This document shows positions 9,043 through 17,064 of a DNA stretch of 64,000 nt, piece by piece. The notes below the pieces were generated by a model. It saw only the letters and a program-made list of their open reading frames with translations. It searched no databases and was not told the DNA's origin. The position numbers and the translations under genes are program-made. Source of the DNA: CADCVT01 sp036389485 (lineage in GTDB: Bacteria > Actinomycetota > Thermoleophilia > Solirubrobacterales > Solirubrobacteraceae); contig DASVPR010000023.1 in assembly GCA_036389485.1 (NCBI GenBank), forward strand, positions 62,001-126,000, given 5' to 3'. Each line of letters starts with the position of its first letter. Within the stretch, counting starts at the first letter, position 1.

Positions 9043-10064
9043 CGGCGGCGGAACGGTCGCTTCAGGGCGCGCAGGGGCGCCGTGAGCCGCCAGCTCGGCG
9101 ACCGCTTCATCCCCTCGACCGAGGCGGCCGACCGCGCGAGGCGCTCGCGCAGCTCGTCCATCTCGCGGCCCAGGTCGGCGATCCGCTCCTCGAGGGCCCG
9201 CACCCGCGCGTGGGCCTGCTCGCCGTCGAGCAGGACCTCCCGGGCGCGCGCGACCTCCTCGCGCTCGCGCATCAGGCTCTGCAGCCGCCGTCCCTGATCC
9301 TCCAGCAGGTCGCGCTGGCCGTCGTACAGCTCCAGCCACCGGCGGATCTCGGTGATGCCGGTCGCGACGGCCGTCGTCGTGCGGTCGGGCGCGAGCGACG
9401 CGTGGCTGGCGAGCGCGATCGTGTACGTCTCCGCCGCCGCGGGGATCGCGACGCACTTGGCCAGGCGCACCTCGTGCACGGCCTCCAGGCCGTCGCGCGC
9501 CGCGACGTCGTCGGGCATGACGCTGGACGCGATGAGGTTCACCTGGCGGCGCAGCTCGACGTGGGCGAAGTGGCGCTCGAGCGCCGCCTGCAGCTCGCGG
9601 GGCGTGTACTCGTGGACGTGGTGGGGGTTGCCGGGCTCGTAGACGTCGCGGTTGGGGGAGGAGATGAGGAGGATCCCGCCGGGCGCGACGACCCGCTCGA
9701 GCTCGATGAGCGCGGCCTCGGGGTCGTCCAGGTGCTCGATGACCTCGAAGCAGACGACGAGGTCGAACGCGCGGTCGGGAACGGGCAGCTCGCGCAGGTC
9801 GCCCTGGAGCAGCTCGACGTTCTCCGGGCACCCGGGTCGCGCGGCGTCGAGGACCGCGGTCGCCACGTCGACGCCCGTGACGTGCGCGGCGCCGGCCTCG
9901 GCGAGCATCCGGGTGCCGTAGGCGGTCCCGCAGCCGGCGTCGAGCACCCGCCGGCCCGCCGCGAACTGGGTGGCCCACCAGTAGCGCACCAAGTGCTCGG
10001 CCTCGACCAGCTGCCCGCGCATGGCCGCGGGCACGAACCGTTCGGGCACCAGCGTTTCGCTCAT
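9039..10064 (-). CDS. methyltransferase with C-terminal coiled coil (WbdD-like layout)
   Basis: A 341-residue protein. An N-terminal Methyltransf_11/23 domain has VLDAGCGTAYG (about 40-50), CFEVIEHLDDP and APGGILLISSPN. It is followed by a predicted coiled coil (about 240-320, rich in Arg/Glu/Leu) and a C-terminal SPSWRLTAPLRALKR tail often seen on surface-glycan enzymes. A methyltransferase with a coiled coil next to Wzt recalls WbdD-type chain terminators, which is inference. The ATG at 10064 follows GGAGG closely; a TTG at 10073 lies 7 nt after a TAGCCT box, so the start is uncertain by three codons. Confidence 0.82.
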   Translation of the reverse strand: MSETLVPERFVPAAMRGQLVEAEHLVRYWWATQFAAGRRVLDAGCGTAYGTRMLAEAGAAHVTGVDVATAVLDAARPGCPENVELLQGDLRELPVPDRAFDLVVCFEVIEHLDDPEAALIELERVVAPGGILLISSPNRDVYEPGNPHHVHEYTPRELQAALERHFAHVELRRQVNLIASSVMPDDVAARDGLEAVHEVRLAKCVAIPAAAETYTIALASHASLAPDRTTTAVATGITEIRRWLELYDGQRDLLEDQGRRLQSLMREREEVARAREVLLDGEQAHARVRALEERIADLGREMDELRERLARSAASVEGMKRSPSWRLTAPLRALKRPFRRR

Positions 10065-10123
10065 GTCCTCCAAACGCGGCAGGCTAACGTTCGGATCGGT
10101 CCGGGGTCCCGCCGGACCTCGAC

Positions 10124-11992
10124 ATGCTGCACATCGCCTTCGCGCTAGCTCCCGGTCAGAACCACTTCTTCGTGGAGATCGTCGAGGCGCTGCGCGCCGA
10201 GCTCGGCGACCTCGGCGTCCCGTCGAGCGTGGTGACCGGGCCGCTGCCCCCGGGCGAGCCGCACGTCGTGCCGGTGCTCGTCCCCCCGCACGAGTGGTTC
10301 GCGCTCACGCCGAAGGAGCACCACCCGGAGCCGCCCGAGCTGCGGCGCGGCATCTTCCTCTGCGCCGAGCAGCCCGGCACGTGGTTCTTCGACGAGAACG
10401 TCCGCCTCGCGCACCTGCACGGCGCGGCGCTGCTCGACGTCAGCCGGGTGGGCGTCCTGGCGTTCGCGGAGCGGGGGCTGCGCGCCGAGCACGCGCCGCT
10501 GGGCTTCAGCCGCGCGTGGGCGTGCGCCCGCGGCCAGATCGAGCTCGACCGCCCGATCGACGCCCTCCACCTCGGCATCTGGAGCGGGCGGCGGGCCGAG
10601 GTGCTGGCGGGGTGCGCGTCGGCGCTCGCCCGGCGGCGGTCGCGTCTCGTGCTGTCGAACGCCGACGCCGCCAACGACGAGGCGGCGCCGAACTTCGTGA
10701 TCGAGCGCGACAAGTTCTGGCTGCTGCGCCGCTCGCGGACGCTCTTGAACGTCCACGTGGCGGAGCGCAGCTACTTCGAGTGGCAGCGCGTCGTGCAGGC
10801 GATCTCCAACGGCGCGGTCGTGATCAGCGACCACTCCGACGGGGTCGCGCCGCTCGAGCCGGGGACGCACTTCCTCTCCGTCCGCCCGGAGGCGATGCCG
10901 CTGGCGCTCGACGCGCTGCTCGACGACGAGCCGCGCCGGCGCGCGGTGGCGCGCGCGGCGTACGACCTCCTGCGCGACGAGCTGCCGCTGCGCCGCACGG
11001 CGGAGCGGCTGGCGGCGATCGCGTCGGACCAGGCGAAGCTGCCCGTCGCGCCGCCGCGGGAGCTGCCGCCCGCGCCCGAGCCGGAGCCGCCCGCGCCGCC
11101 GGCGCGGCAGCGCTTCCCGAGCCGGATCGACGACCCGGAGGCGAGCGCGCTGCGCGCCGCGCTGAAGGACGTCCGGCTCGAGCTGCTCGACCACCGCCGC
11201 CGCCTGCAGCAGCTCGACCACGGCGGCTCGCCCGTCGAGCGCGTCTTCGCCTCGGCCTCCCACGCGACCGCCGAGCCGGTCGTCACCGTGATCGTGCCGA
11301 TGCACAACGAGGCGGCCGGGATCGTGGAGGCGCTCGCCTCGTGCACGACGCAGACGCTCTCGTCGTTCGAGATCGTCGTCGTCGACGACGGCTCGACCGA
11401 CCGCTCGGGCGACGTCGTCGTGCGCTGGAGCCGCGAGCACCCCGGCCTGCCGCTGCTGCTGCTCCGCCACCCGGTCAACCGCGGGCTCGGGCAGGCGCGC
11501 AACACCGCGATCGACCACGCGCGGGCGCCGTACACGTTCGCGCTCGACGCCGACAACGCCCTGTTCGACGCGACGCTCGAGCGGCTGGTCGGCGAGCTGG
11601 AGGCGCGGCCGCACGTCGCGTTCGTCTACTCGATGCTCGCGATGGAGGAGTACGGCAAGCCGGTCGGGCTGCTCAGCTGGCTGCCGTGGGAGCCCGAGCG
11701 GCTGCGCTCCGGCAACTACATCGACGCGATGGCGCTGTGGCGCACCGCCGCCCTTCGCGAGCTGGGCGGGTACGCGACCGACATCCGGCTGCACGGGTGG
11801 GAGGACTACGACCTGTTCTGCCGGGTGGCGGAGCGGGGCCTCCGCGGCGCCCACGTCCCGGAGATCCTGGGCCGGTACAGCGTCCGGCGGCACTCGATGC
11901 TCTCGATCACGGACATCTCGACCCGTGACGCGGTGTCGCTTCTGATCGAGCGCCATCCGAAGCTGATGCAGGGCGTCGAGCCGCCGCTGTAG
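10124..11992 (+). CDS. two-domain glycosyltransferase (GT-B-like plus GT2)
   Basis: A 622-residue fusion. Residues 1 to about 300 look like a GT-B fold: ISNGAVVISDHSDG and EPGTHFLSV resemble the nucleotide-sugar-binding C-lobe of CgeB/GT1-like proteins. A Pro-rich hinge (about 308-325) and a short helical stretch follow. A complete GT-A family 2 domain covers about 385-600, with TVIVPMHNEA, VVVDDGSTD, the ALDADN metal site and an HGWEDYDLF block. One protein could therefore add two sugars in succession. It is divergent from the methyltransferase at 10064 across 59 bp. Confidence 0.82.
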   Translation: MLHIAFALAPGQNHFFVEIVEALRAELGDLGVPSSVVTGPLPPGEPHVVPVLVPPHEWFALTPKEHHPEPPELRRGIFLCAEQPGTWFFDENVRLAHLHGAALLDVSRVGVLAFAERGLRAEHAPLGFSRAWACARGQIELDRPIDALHLGIWSGRRAEVLAGCASALARRRSRLVLSNADAANDEAAPNFVIERDKFWLLRRSRTLLNVHVAERSYFEWQRVVQAISNGAVVISDHSDGVAPLEPGTHFLSVRPEAMPLALDALLDDEPRRRAVARAAYDLLRDELPLRRTAERLAAIASDQAKLPVAPPRELPPAPEPEPPAPPARQRFPSRIDDPEASALRAALKDVRLELLDHRRRLQQLDHGGSPVERVFASASHATAEPVVTVIVPMHNEAAGIVEALASCTTQTLSSFEIVVVDDGSTDRSGDVVVRWSREHPGLPLLLLRHPVNRGLGQARNTAIDHARAPYTFALDADNALFDATLERLVGELEARPHVAFVYSMLAMEEYGKPVGLLSWLPWEPERLRSGNYIDAMALWRTAALRELGGYATDIRLHGWEDYDLFCRVAERGLRGAHVPEILGRYSVRRHSMLSITDISTRDAVSLLIERHPKLMQGVEPPL

Positions 11993-12012
11993 CGCGGCTC
12001 GGGCGGGGCTGC

Positions 12013-12110
12013 TTCCACGCGGCCGACCTCGAGCGCGAGATCCAGCAGATCCGGATCCTCGTCGAGGCGGTCGCGGACCTGACGGGGCGGTTCGTCACGC
12101 GATCCACGAG
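12013..12110 (+). other. possible coding remnant in the 264-bp gap
   Basis: The gap 11993-12256 contains a short open stretch whose codons end almost entirely in G or C and read like a helix (residues such as ADLEREIQQIRILVEAVADL). It has no start codon after the upstream stop. A +1 shift near 12095 gives another helix-like run (IHEELKPRASRV). This could be a decayed fragment of a coiled-coil glycan enzyme or chance in GC-rich DNA. The rest of the gap holds nothing I can name. Confidence 0.2.
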
Positions 12111-12256
12111 GAGCTCAAGCCGCGCGCGTCCCGCGTGGGCGGACGCGGAGAACTGCGCGCGGGTGGGCGTCGACGGGTTGTCGCGCAATCGCGCCGAGCG
12201 CGTGCCGGGCCGCATCTCGCCGCAGGAGATCCGCGGCCCGCTCTTCGGGCGCTCCT

Positions 12257-12952
12257 TCAGGTGGCCGAGAGCTCGCGGGCGCGGCGGAAGACGTCGTCCA
12301 TCATCGGCGGCGTCAGCACGCCGGTGAACGTGTTCTGCTGGCTGGGGTGGAAGCAGCCGAGCAGCGTCCACGGCTCGCCGGGCAGCTCCGCGCCGTGGCC
12401 GAACTTCGGCCGCGGCCGGGGGAAGGGGTCGCCCGCGGGCAGCGCCGCGCGGACCCGCAGCGCCGCGTCCCACGCGAAGGCGCCGAGGCAGACGAGCACG
12501 CGCGCCCGCTCGAGGTGCGCCAGCTCGGGGACCATCCACGTGCCGATGCACGTGTCGCGCTCCTCGGGCGTCGGCTTGTTCGCGGGCGGCGCGCATCGGA
12601 CCGCCGCGGTCACCCAGCAGTCGGTCAGCTCCAGGCCGTCGTCGCGCGAGACCGACGTCGGCTGGTTCGCGTAGCCCGCCCGGTGCAGCGCGGCGTAGAG
12701 GAAGTCGCCCGAGCGGTCGCCGGTGAACACCCGGCCCGTCCGGTTCCCGCCGTGCGCCGCCGGCGCCAGCCCGAACACGACCACCCGCGCCCCCGGATCC
12801 CCGAACCCCGGAATCGGCCGCGCCCAGTACGTCTCGTGCGCGAACGACGCCCGCTTCGCCCGCGCGACCTCCTCCCGCCACGCGACCAGCCGCGGGCAGA
12901 GGCGGCACTCCGTCACCGCGGCTTCGAGGTCGGAGAGGGACACGCGCGGCAT
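12257..12952 (-). CDS. family 5 uracil-DNA glycosylase (UdgB type, 4Fe-4S)
   Basis: Removes uracil and other deaminated bases from DNA in base-excision repair. The 231-residue protein has four cysteines placed as in Fe-S UDGs: C16 and C19 in TECRLCPRL, C120 in VRCAPP and C135 in RDTCIG. The GLAPAAHGGN motif (61-70) is the family 4/5 active-site loop, with the family 5-type Ala at the general-base position rather than the Glu of family 4. The GCFHPSQQNTF motif is the leucine/His-loop equivalent. It sits between a glycan gene and a PKD protein gene with no functional link visible. Confidence 0.92.
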   Translation of the reverse strand: MPRVSLSDLEAAVTECRLCPRLVAWREEVARAKRASFAHETYWARPIPGFGDPGARVVVFGLAPAAHGGNRTGRVFTGDRSGDFLYAALHRAGYANQPTSVSRDDGLELTDCWVTAAVRCAPPANKPTPEERDTCIGTWMVPELAHLERARVLVCLGAFAWDAALRVRAALPAGDPFPRPRPKFGHGAELPGEPWTLLGCFHPSQQNTFTGVLTPPMMDDVFRRARELSAT

Positions 12953-12985
12953 CGTGCCGCAAACGCGCCCCTCTCCGACCGACCG

Positions 12986-14857
12986 CTAGCGGGCGACGCG
13001 GAAGGCGCGGCGCTTGACGCTGCGGTTGCCGGCGGCATCGGTCGCGATCACGACCGCGCGGTAGCGGCCGGGGCGGAGCCTGCGGATCGCGACGCGGTTG
13101 CGGCCGGCGCGGCCCGCGAGCTTCTTCGCCGCCGCCGCGCGGAAGGTGCGGACGCCGCGGCGCTTCTCGATCCTCACGGTGACGGTCCCGGCCTCGCTGA
13201 GCGAGAACGTCACCGCGCGGCCGCGGCGGCGCAGCCCCGTGATGACGGGCGCGAGCCGATCGGCAGGCGCGACGGGCACGCCGCCGGCGCCGGTCGGCGC
13301 GGTCGCGGCGGTGCCGCCCGTCGCGGTGGGCTCGCCGGCCGGGAGGGGGCCATCCGCCTCGGCGCGCTCAGCGACGAGCGCCGGCGCGACGACGACCGTC
13401 CGCTTGACGGTGCCGAGCTTGCCGTCGAGGTCGGAGACCGTGAGCTGCAGCGTGTACGTGCCGGCGACCGCGAACGTGTGCGTCGGCGTCGGCGTGCCGG
13501 TCGTGTTGGGGCTGCCGTCGCCGAAGCTCCACGACCACGACAGGATCTTGTCGCCCGGGTCGTTCGCGGTCGACTTCTCCGCGCTCAGCGTCACCGGCAC
13601 GCCGGCGACGATGCCCTCGGGCGCCTCCATCGCAGCCGTCGGCGCGTTGTGCTGATGCTCGAACGCCCCGAGGTCGGCCGTGGAGCCCACCTTCCGGGGG
13701 CCGTTGATCGCGAGCAGGCCCGGGTCGACGAACGCCGGTTCGCGGGCGTCGTCGAGCAGCGGCGACGTGCGCAACAGGCGCAGGTCGCCGGCCGCCGCGT
13801 CCGCGAAGTGGGGGTCGAGGTTCCTGATCGCGGTGCGCGAGATCGCGCCCGACGGCCCCGTCGACTCGTCGTTGGACTGGTCGTAGTTGACGGTGTGCAG
13901 CGTCACCGAGGCGTCCGAGCCGGCCCCGTCGGAGTAGCGCGAGGCGCCCGTCGCGACGTCCGCGACGATCGAGTTGTCGAGCGAGATCGAGCCGTCGTTC
14001 CCGTCGTCGGCGTACACGCTCGCGCCGATCGTCCCGGACACGGCGCCCTGGATCGTCACGTGGCTGGCGACGATCTTCGCGCCGCCGTCGGCGGCGCGGG
14101 CGCGCAGGCCGATCCCGCCCGGCTTCATCACCCGGATGGCGACGTCGGCGGCGGTCACGTTCGCGCCACCGTCGTTCACGATGCCGAAGAGGTCGGCGTC
14201 GATGCGGGTGTCGTACACCTGCGCCGGCCCGGCGACGTGGTTGCGTACGCCGATCCGCGCGTCGAGGTGTGAGCGCTGCACGGTGGACGTGCCGATGCCG
14301 TCGAGGTCGACCGCCGGCGCGTCGGAGGGCACGACGACGATGGAGTCGAGCAGCGTCGCGCCGTCGAGCACGACGCCCTGCGACGGCGCCGGCACCCCGC
14401 CGAGGACGCGGACGTGCGACGCGGTGACCGGGCCGTACAGGGCGAGGCCGCGCGTCTCGGCGTTGTCGTCCGCCTCGCCGGCGGCGGACACGCCGAGCTC
14501 CTCGACGACCGACGGGCCGGCGGCCTTGACCTTCAGCGTCGCGAACGTCGCGGACTTCGTGGACGTGCTCGGCGCGATCGTCGTCTGCTGCGGCCCGGCG
14601 CCGCGGATCCGGATCGTGTTGGCCGGGTCGTCGGTCTCGTACTTGAAGCCGGAGCCGGCGGAGAAGGTGCCCGGGCCGATCAGGACCTCGTCGTGGCCGT
14701 CGGTCGCCTGCGCCTCCGCGAGGGCCGACGCGAGCGGGACGGAGTCCGCCGGACAGCCGGGGACGTCGCCGACGCAGAACGTCCCGGCGTCGGCGGTGGC
14801 CGCGAGGCCGAGCGAGGCGGTAGCGGCGAGGGTGGTGATGAGGCTGATCGAGGGCAT
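12986..14857 (-). CDS. secreted beta-helix and PKD-domain protein
   Basis: A 623-residue exported protein of unknown substrate. A signal peptide (about 1-24) is followed by a parallel beta-helix-like region (about 25-410, many short Asp/Gly/Thr-rich rungs with recurring V-rich strands), a PKD domain (about 415-500, WSWSFGDGSPN), a Pro/Ala/Thr linker and a C-terminal Ig-like module (about 545-623) that ends PGRYRAVVIATDAAGN and a basic tail. The ATG start puts the signal peptide at the N-terminus; the GTG at 14890 would add 11 residues before it. A CAGGAT box lies 6 nt upstream. Confidence 0.8.
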   Translation of the reverse strand: MPSISLITTLAATASLGLAATADAGTFCVGDVPGCPADSVPLASALAEAQATDGHDEVLIGPGTFSAGSGFKYETDDPANTIRIRGAGPQQTTIAPSTSTKSATFATLKVKAAGPSVVEELGVSAAGEADDNAETRGLALYGPVTASHVRVLGGVPAPSQGVVLDGATLLDSIVVVPSDAPAVDLDGIGTSTVQRSHLDARIGVRNHVAGPAQVYDTRIDADLFGIVNDGGANVTAADVAIRVMKPGGIGLRARAADGGAKIVASHVTIQGAVSGTIGASVYADDGNDGSISLDNSIVADVATGASRYSDGAGSDASVTLHTVNYDQSNDESTGPSGAISRTAIRNLDPHFADAAAGDLRLLRTSPLLDDAREPAFVDPGLLAINGPRKVGSTADLGAFEHQHNAPTAAMEAPEGIVAGVPVTLSAEKSTANDPGDKILSWSWSFGDGSPNTTGTPTPTHTFAVAGTYTLQLTVSDLDGKLGTVKRTVVVAPALVAERAEADGPLPAGEPTATGGTAATAPTGAGGVPVAPADRLAPVITGLRRRGRAVTFSLSEAGTVTVRIEKRRGVRTFRAAAAKKLAGRAGRNRVAIRRLRPGRYRAVVIATDAAGNRSVKRRAFRVAR

Positions 14858-14891
14858 GGCCGCATCCTGCGCCCACGCGCCTCCCGGCACA

Positions 14892-14909
14892 TGAGGGGAG
14901 CACCCCTCA
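14892..14909. terminator. 7-bp inverted repeat overlapping the TetR stop
   Basis: TGAGGGG-agca-CCCCTCA is a perfect hairpin that contains the TGA stop of the TetR gene and lies 34 bp before the PKD gene. It is followed by GTTTTG on the plus strand only. It could attenuate transcription between the two genes or be a protein-binding site. Confidence 0.4.
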
Positions 14910-15575
14910 GTTTTGCCCGGGGGTCCCCTGCTGCACGACGCCGATGACGACGCGCGCGATGACCGGCTCGAGCTCGCGGATGTCCGCCGGCCGGGCGTGG
15001 CGCAGGTGGCGCGAGGCCAGCTCGACGATCGCGCCGACGATCGCGAACGCGTCGTCCAGCGAGGCGAGCCGCGCGGCGCCGAGACGCTCGTGCGCGATGG
15101 CGTTCTGTGCGTCGATCAGGCGGGCGAAGTCCTCCAGCACCGCGTCGCGACGGGCGGTGGCCTTCGGGCCCGCGCCGATGATCTCGACGAGCAGCGTGCG
15201 GGCGTAGTCGGGATAGGCCTCGATCGCCGCGAGGAAGGCCCGGACGCCCCCGAGCACCCGCTCCTGCGGCGTCGCGGCGTTTGCCGGCGCGACCCCCTCC
15301 ACCCCGGTCGAGGACGCCACGGCCTCGCGCACGCGACGCCCCGCCGCGTCGAACAGCGCGAGGATGCACTCCTCCTTGTTGGCGAAGTGCTCGTAGAACG
15401 TGGCCTTGGACATCCCGGCCTCGCGGCTGATCGCCTCCGCGCTCGCCTCGGCGTAGCCGACGCGGGCGAACACCGCCGCGGCGGCGTCGAACAGCCGGCC
15501 GCGCTGGCGCTCCAGGCGGACCTCCAGGGGCGGGGCATGACGGCCCCGGGGGACGGGCGGCGAATCGGACGACAC
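14907..15575 (-). CDS. TetR/AcrR family transcriptional regulator
   Basis: A 222-residue one-component regulator. An N-terminal HTH (about 24-70) contains AISREAGMSKATFYEHFANKEE, the standard TetR recognition helix region. The C-terminal ligand and dimer domain is helical with no assignable ligand. Start is GTG, with a TATCCT box 6 nt upstream. It is divergent from a lipoprotein gene 39 bp away and upstream of the PKD protein gene on the same strand, so both are candidate targets. Confidence 0.88.
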   Translation of the reverse strand: MSSDSPPVPRGRHAPPLEVRLERQRGRLFDAAAAVFARVGYAEASAEAISREAGMSKATFYEHFANKEECILALFDAAGRRVREAVASSTGVEGVAPANAATPQERVLGGVRAFLAAIEAYPDYARTLLVEIIGAGPKATARRDAVLEDFARLIDAQNAIAHERLGAARLASLDDAFAIVGAIVELASRHLRHARPADIRELEPVIARVVIGVVQQGTPGQN

Positions 15576-15581
15576 GTCTTC

Positions 15582-15587
15582 AGGATA
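15582..15587 (-). promoter_or_regulatory. -10 box (TATCCT) for the TetR gene, leaderless-type
   Basis: Read on the minus strand, TATCCT is 6 nt before the GTG at 15575. It lies back to back with the TAGTCT box of the divergent lipoprotein gene. Confidence 0.5.
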
Positions 15588-15600
15588 GGAACCCGGCCGC

Positions 15601-15606
15601 TAGTCT
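15601..15606 (+). promoter_or_regulatory. -10 box (TAGTCT) for the lipoprotein gene, leaderless-type
   Basis: TAGTCT is 8 nt before the GTG at 15615; no ribosome binding site is visible between them. Confidence 0.5.
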
Positions 15607-15614
15607 CCCGGCCC

Positions 15615-16013
15615 GTGCCGCGCCTCGTCGTCCTTGCGCTCATCCTCGGGTTGCTCGCCGGCTGCGGCGGCACCACCGACTCGAGCGGCGACTTCGAGGG
15701 CGCCGAGCAGGACGTCGCGACGACGATCGAGGACCTGGAGGAGGCCGCGCAGGAGGACGAGCCGCGACGCATCTGCCAGGCGCTGCTCGCCAAGGCGGTC
15801 GTCCAGCGCATCGAGGCCTCCGGCGCCGACTGCACCAAGGCGGTCGACAAGGCGCTCGACCAGACCGACACGTTCAGCCTCACCGTCGAGGACGTCGAGG
15901 TGAGGGGCAGCACGGCGACCGCCAGGGTCGAGACCGGCGTCGACGAGGAGAAGGTCGAGACGGTCGAGCTCGTCCGCGAGGGCGACGCCTGGAAGATCTC
16001 CAAGCTGCCGTGA
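15615..16013 (+). CDS. small lipoprotein of unknown function
   Basis: A 132-residue exported lipoprotein. A hydrophobic signal (4-16) ends in the lipobox LLAGC with Cys17 as the lipidation site. After a Gly/Thr/Ser tether the domain is acidic with two cysteines (ICQALL and DCTKAV) that could form a disulfide. A C-terminal strand pattern, ARVETGVDEEKVETVELV then DAWKI, resembles the NTF2/Tim44-like lipoprotein folds common in this lineage. The GTG start is chosen to give a standard signal peptide. Confidence 0.78.
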   Translation: MPRLVVLALILGLLAGCGGTTDSSGDFEGAEQDVATTIEDLEEAAQEDEPRRICQALLAKAVVQRIEASGADCTKAVDKALDQTDTFSLTVEDVEVRGSTATARVETGVDEEKVETVELVREGDAWKISKLP

Positions 16014-16020
16014 CACCATC

Positions 16021-16057
16021 GCCGCGAAGCGGCTCTGACGTGATGCCGCGAAGCGGC
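16021..16057. terminator. two copies of a 13-bp hairpin between convergent genes
   Basis: GCCGCGAAGCGGC occurs at 16021-16033 and again at 16045-16057. Each copy is a 5-bp GC stem with a GAA loop. They fill the 64-bp gap between the lipoprotein stop and the rfbB stop, so a bidirectional terminator is likely. There is no U-run. Confidence 0.5.
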
Positions 16058-16077
16058 CCGGGCAAGCCGCGTGGGCG

Positions 16078-17064
16078 TCAGCCCAGCGACTTCCCGTACT
16101 GCCGCTCGTAGTAGGCGCGGTAGTCGCCGGACCGGATCGGCTCCCACCACCAGGCGTTCTCGCGGTACCAGTCGACGGTCCGCGGCAGGCCCTCGTCGAA
16201 GCGCACCTGCGCCTCCCACCCGAGCGCGCGGATCTTCTCGGCGCCGAGCGAGTAGCGGCGGTCGTGGCCGGGGCGGTCCTCGACGTACTCGACGATCGAC
16301 GGGTCGGCGCCCGTCAGCTCGACGATGCGCTTGACGACGTCGATGTTCGGGCACTCGTCCGGCCCGCCGACGTTGTAGACCTCGCCGGCGCCGCCGTGCT
16401 CCAGCGCGTGCCCGATCCCCCGCGCGAAGTCCTCGACGTACAGCCAGTTGCGCACCTGCATCCCGTCGCCGTAGACCGGCAGCTTGTCGCCGTGCAGGGC
16501 GTTGAGGATCATCAGCGGGATCAGCTTCTCCGGGTACTGGTACGGGCCGTAGTTGTTCGACCCGCGGCAGATGACGGTCTCCAGCCCGAAGGTGTGGAAG
16601 TAGCTCCAGACGAGCAGGTCCGCCCCCGCCTTCGTCGCGCTGTAGGGCGATGACGGCGCCAGGGGCGAGGACTCGGTGAACGAGCCCTCCTCGATCGAGC
16701 CGTAGACCTCGTCGGTCGAGACCTGCACGTAGCGCAGCCGGCGCCGGCGCGCCTCCTCGAGCAGGACGTAGGTGCCCTGCGAGTGGGTCTTGACGAACGC
16801 GTCCGGCTCGGCGATCGAGCGGTCGACGTGGGTCTCGGCCGCGAAGTTGACGACCGCGTCGGCGCCCTCCATCGCGTCGGCGACCGCCTCGGCGTCCTCG
16901 ATCGCGCCGTGCACGAACGTATGGTCGACGTCCTGCAGGTTCTCCCTGCGCCCCGCGTACGTGAGCTTGTCGAGCACGACGACCTCGTCGCCGTGGTCGC
17001 GCACGCGGACCCGCACGAAGTTCGAGCCGATGAACCCGGCCCCGCCGCAGACGAGCAACCTCAT
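16078..17064 (-). CDS. rfbB: dTDP-glucose 4,6-dehydratase
   Basis: Converts dTDP-glucose to dTDP-4-keto-6-deoxyglucose using bound NAD+. The 328-residue SDR protein has the Rossmann loop GGAGFIGSN (7-15), the RmlB-specific TDE triad (Thr117, Asp118, Glu119 in STDEVYG) and YxxxK (Tyr141, Lys145). GSNNYGPYQYPEKLIP and the VRNWLYVEDF block are characteristic. It is last in the rfbA-rfbD-rfbB run, with its ATG overlapping the rfbD stop. It supplies dTDP-sugars that the nearby glycosyltransferases could use. Length is normal for the family. Confidence 0.96.
   Translation of the reverse strand: MRLLVCGGAGFIGSNFVRVRVRDHGDEVVVLDKLTYAGRRENLQDVDHTFVHGAIEDAEAVADAMEGADAVVNFAAETHVDRSIAEPDAFVKTHSQGTYVLLEEARRRRLRYVQVSTDEVYGSIEEGSFTESSPLAPSSPYSATKAGADLLVWSYFHTFGLETVICRGSNNYGPYQYPEKLIPLMILNALHGDKLPVYGDGMQVRNWLYVEDFARGIGHALEHGGAGEVYNVGGPDECPNIDVVKRIVELTGADPSIVEYVEDRPGHDRRYSLGAEKIRALGWEAQVRFDEGLPRTVDWYRENAWWWEPIRSGDYRAYYERQYGKSLG

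Noticed and set aside
1..11992. Mobile genomic island signature for the glycan locus
   Set aside because: No integrase, transposase, attachment repeat or tRNA at the borders, and codon use looks like the rest of the window.
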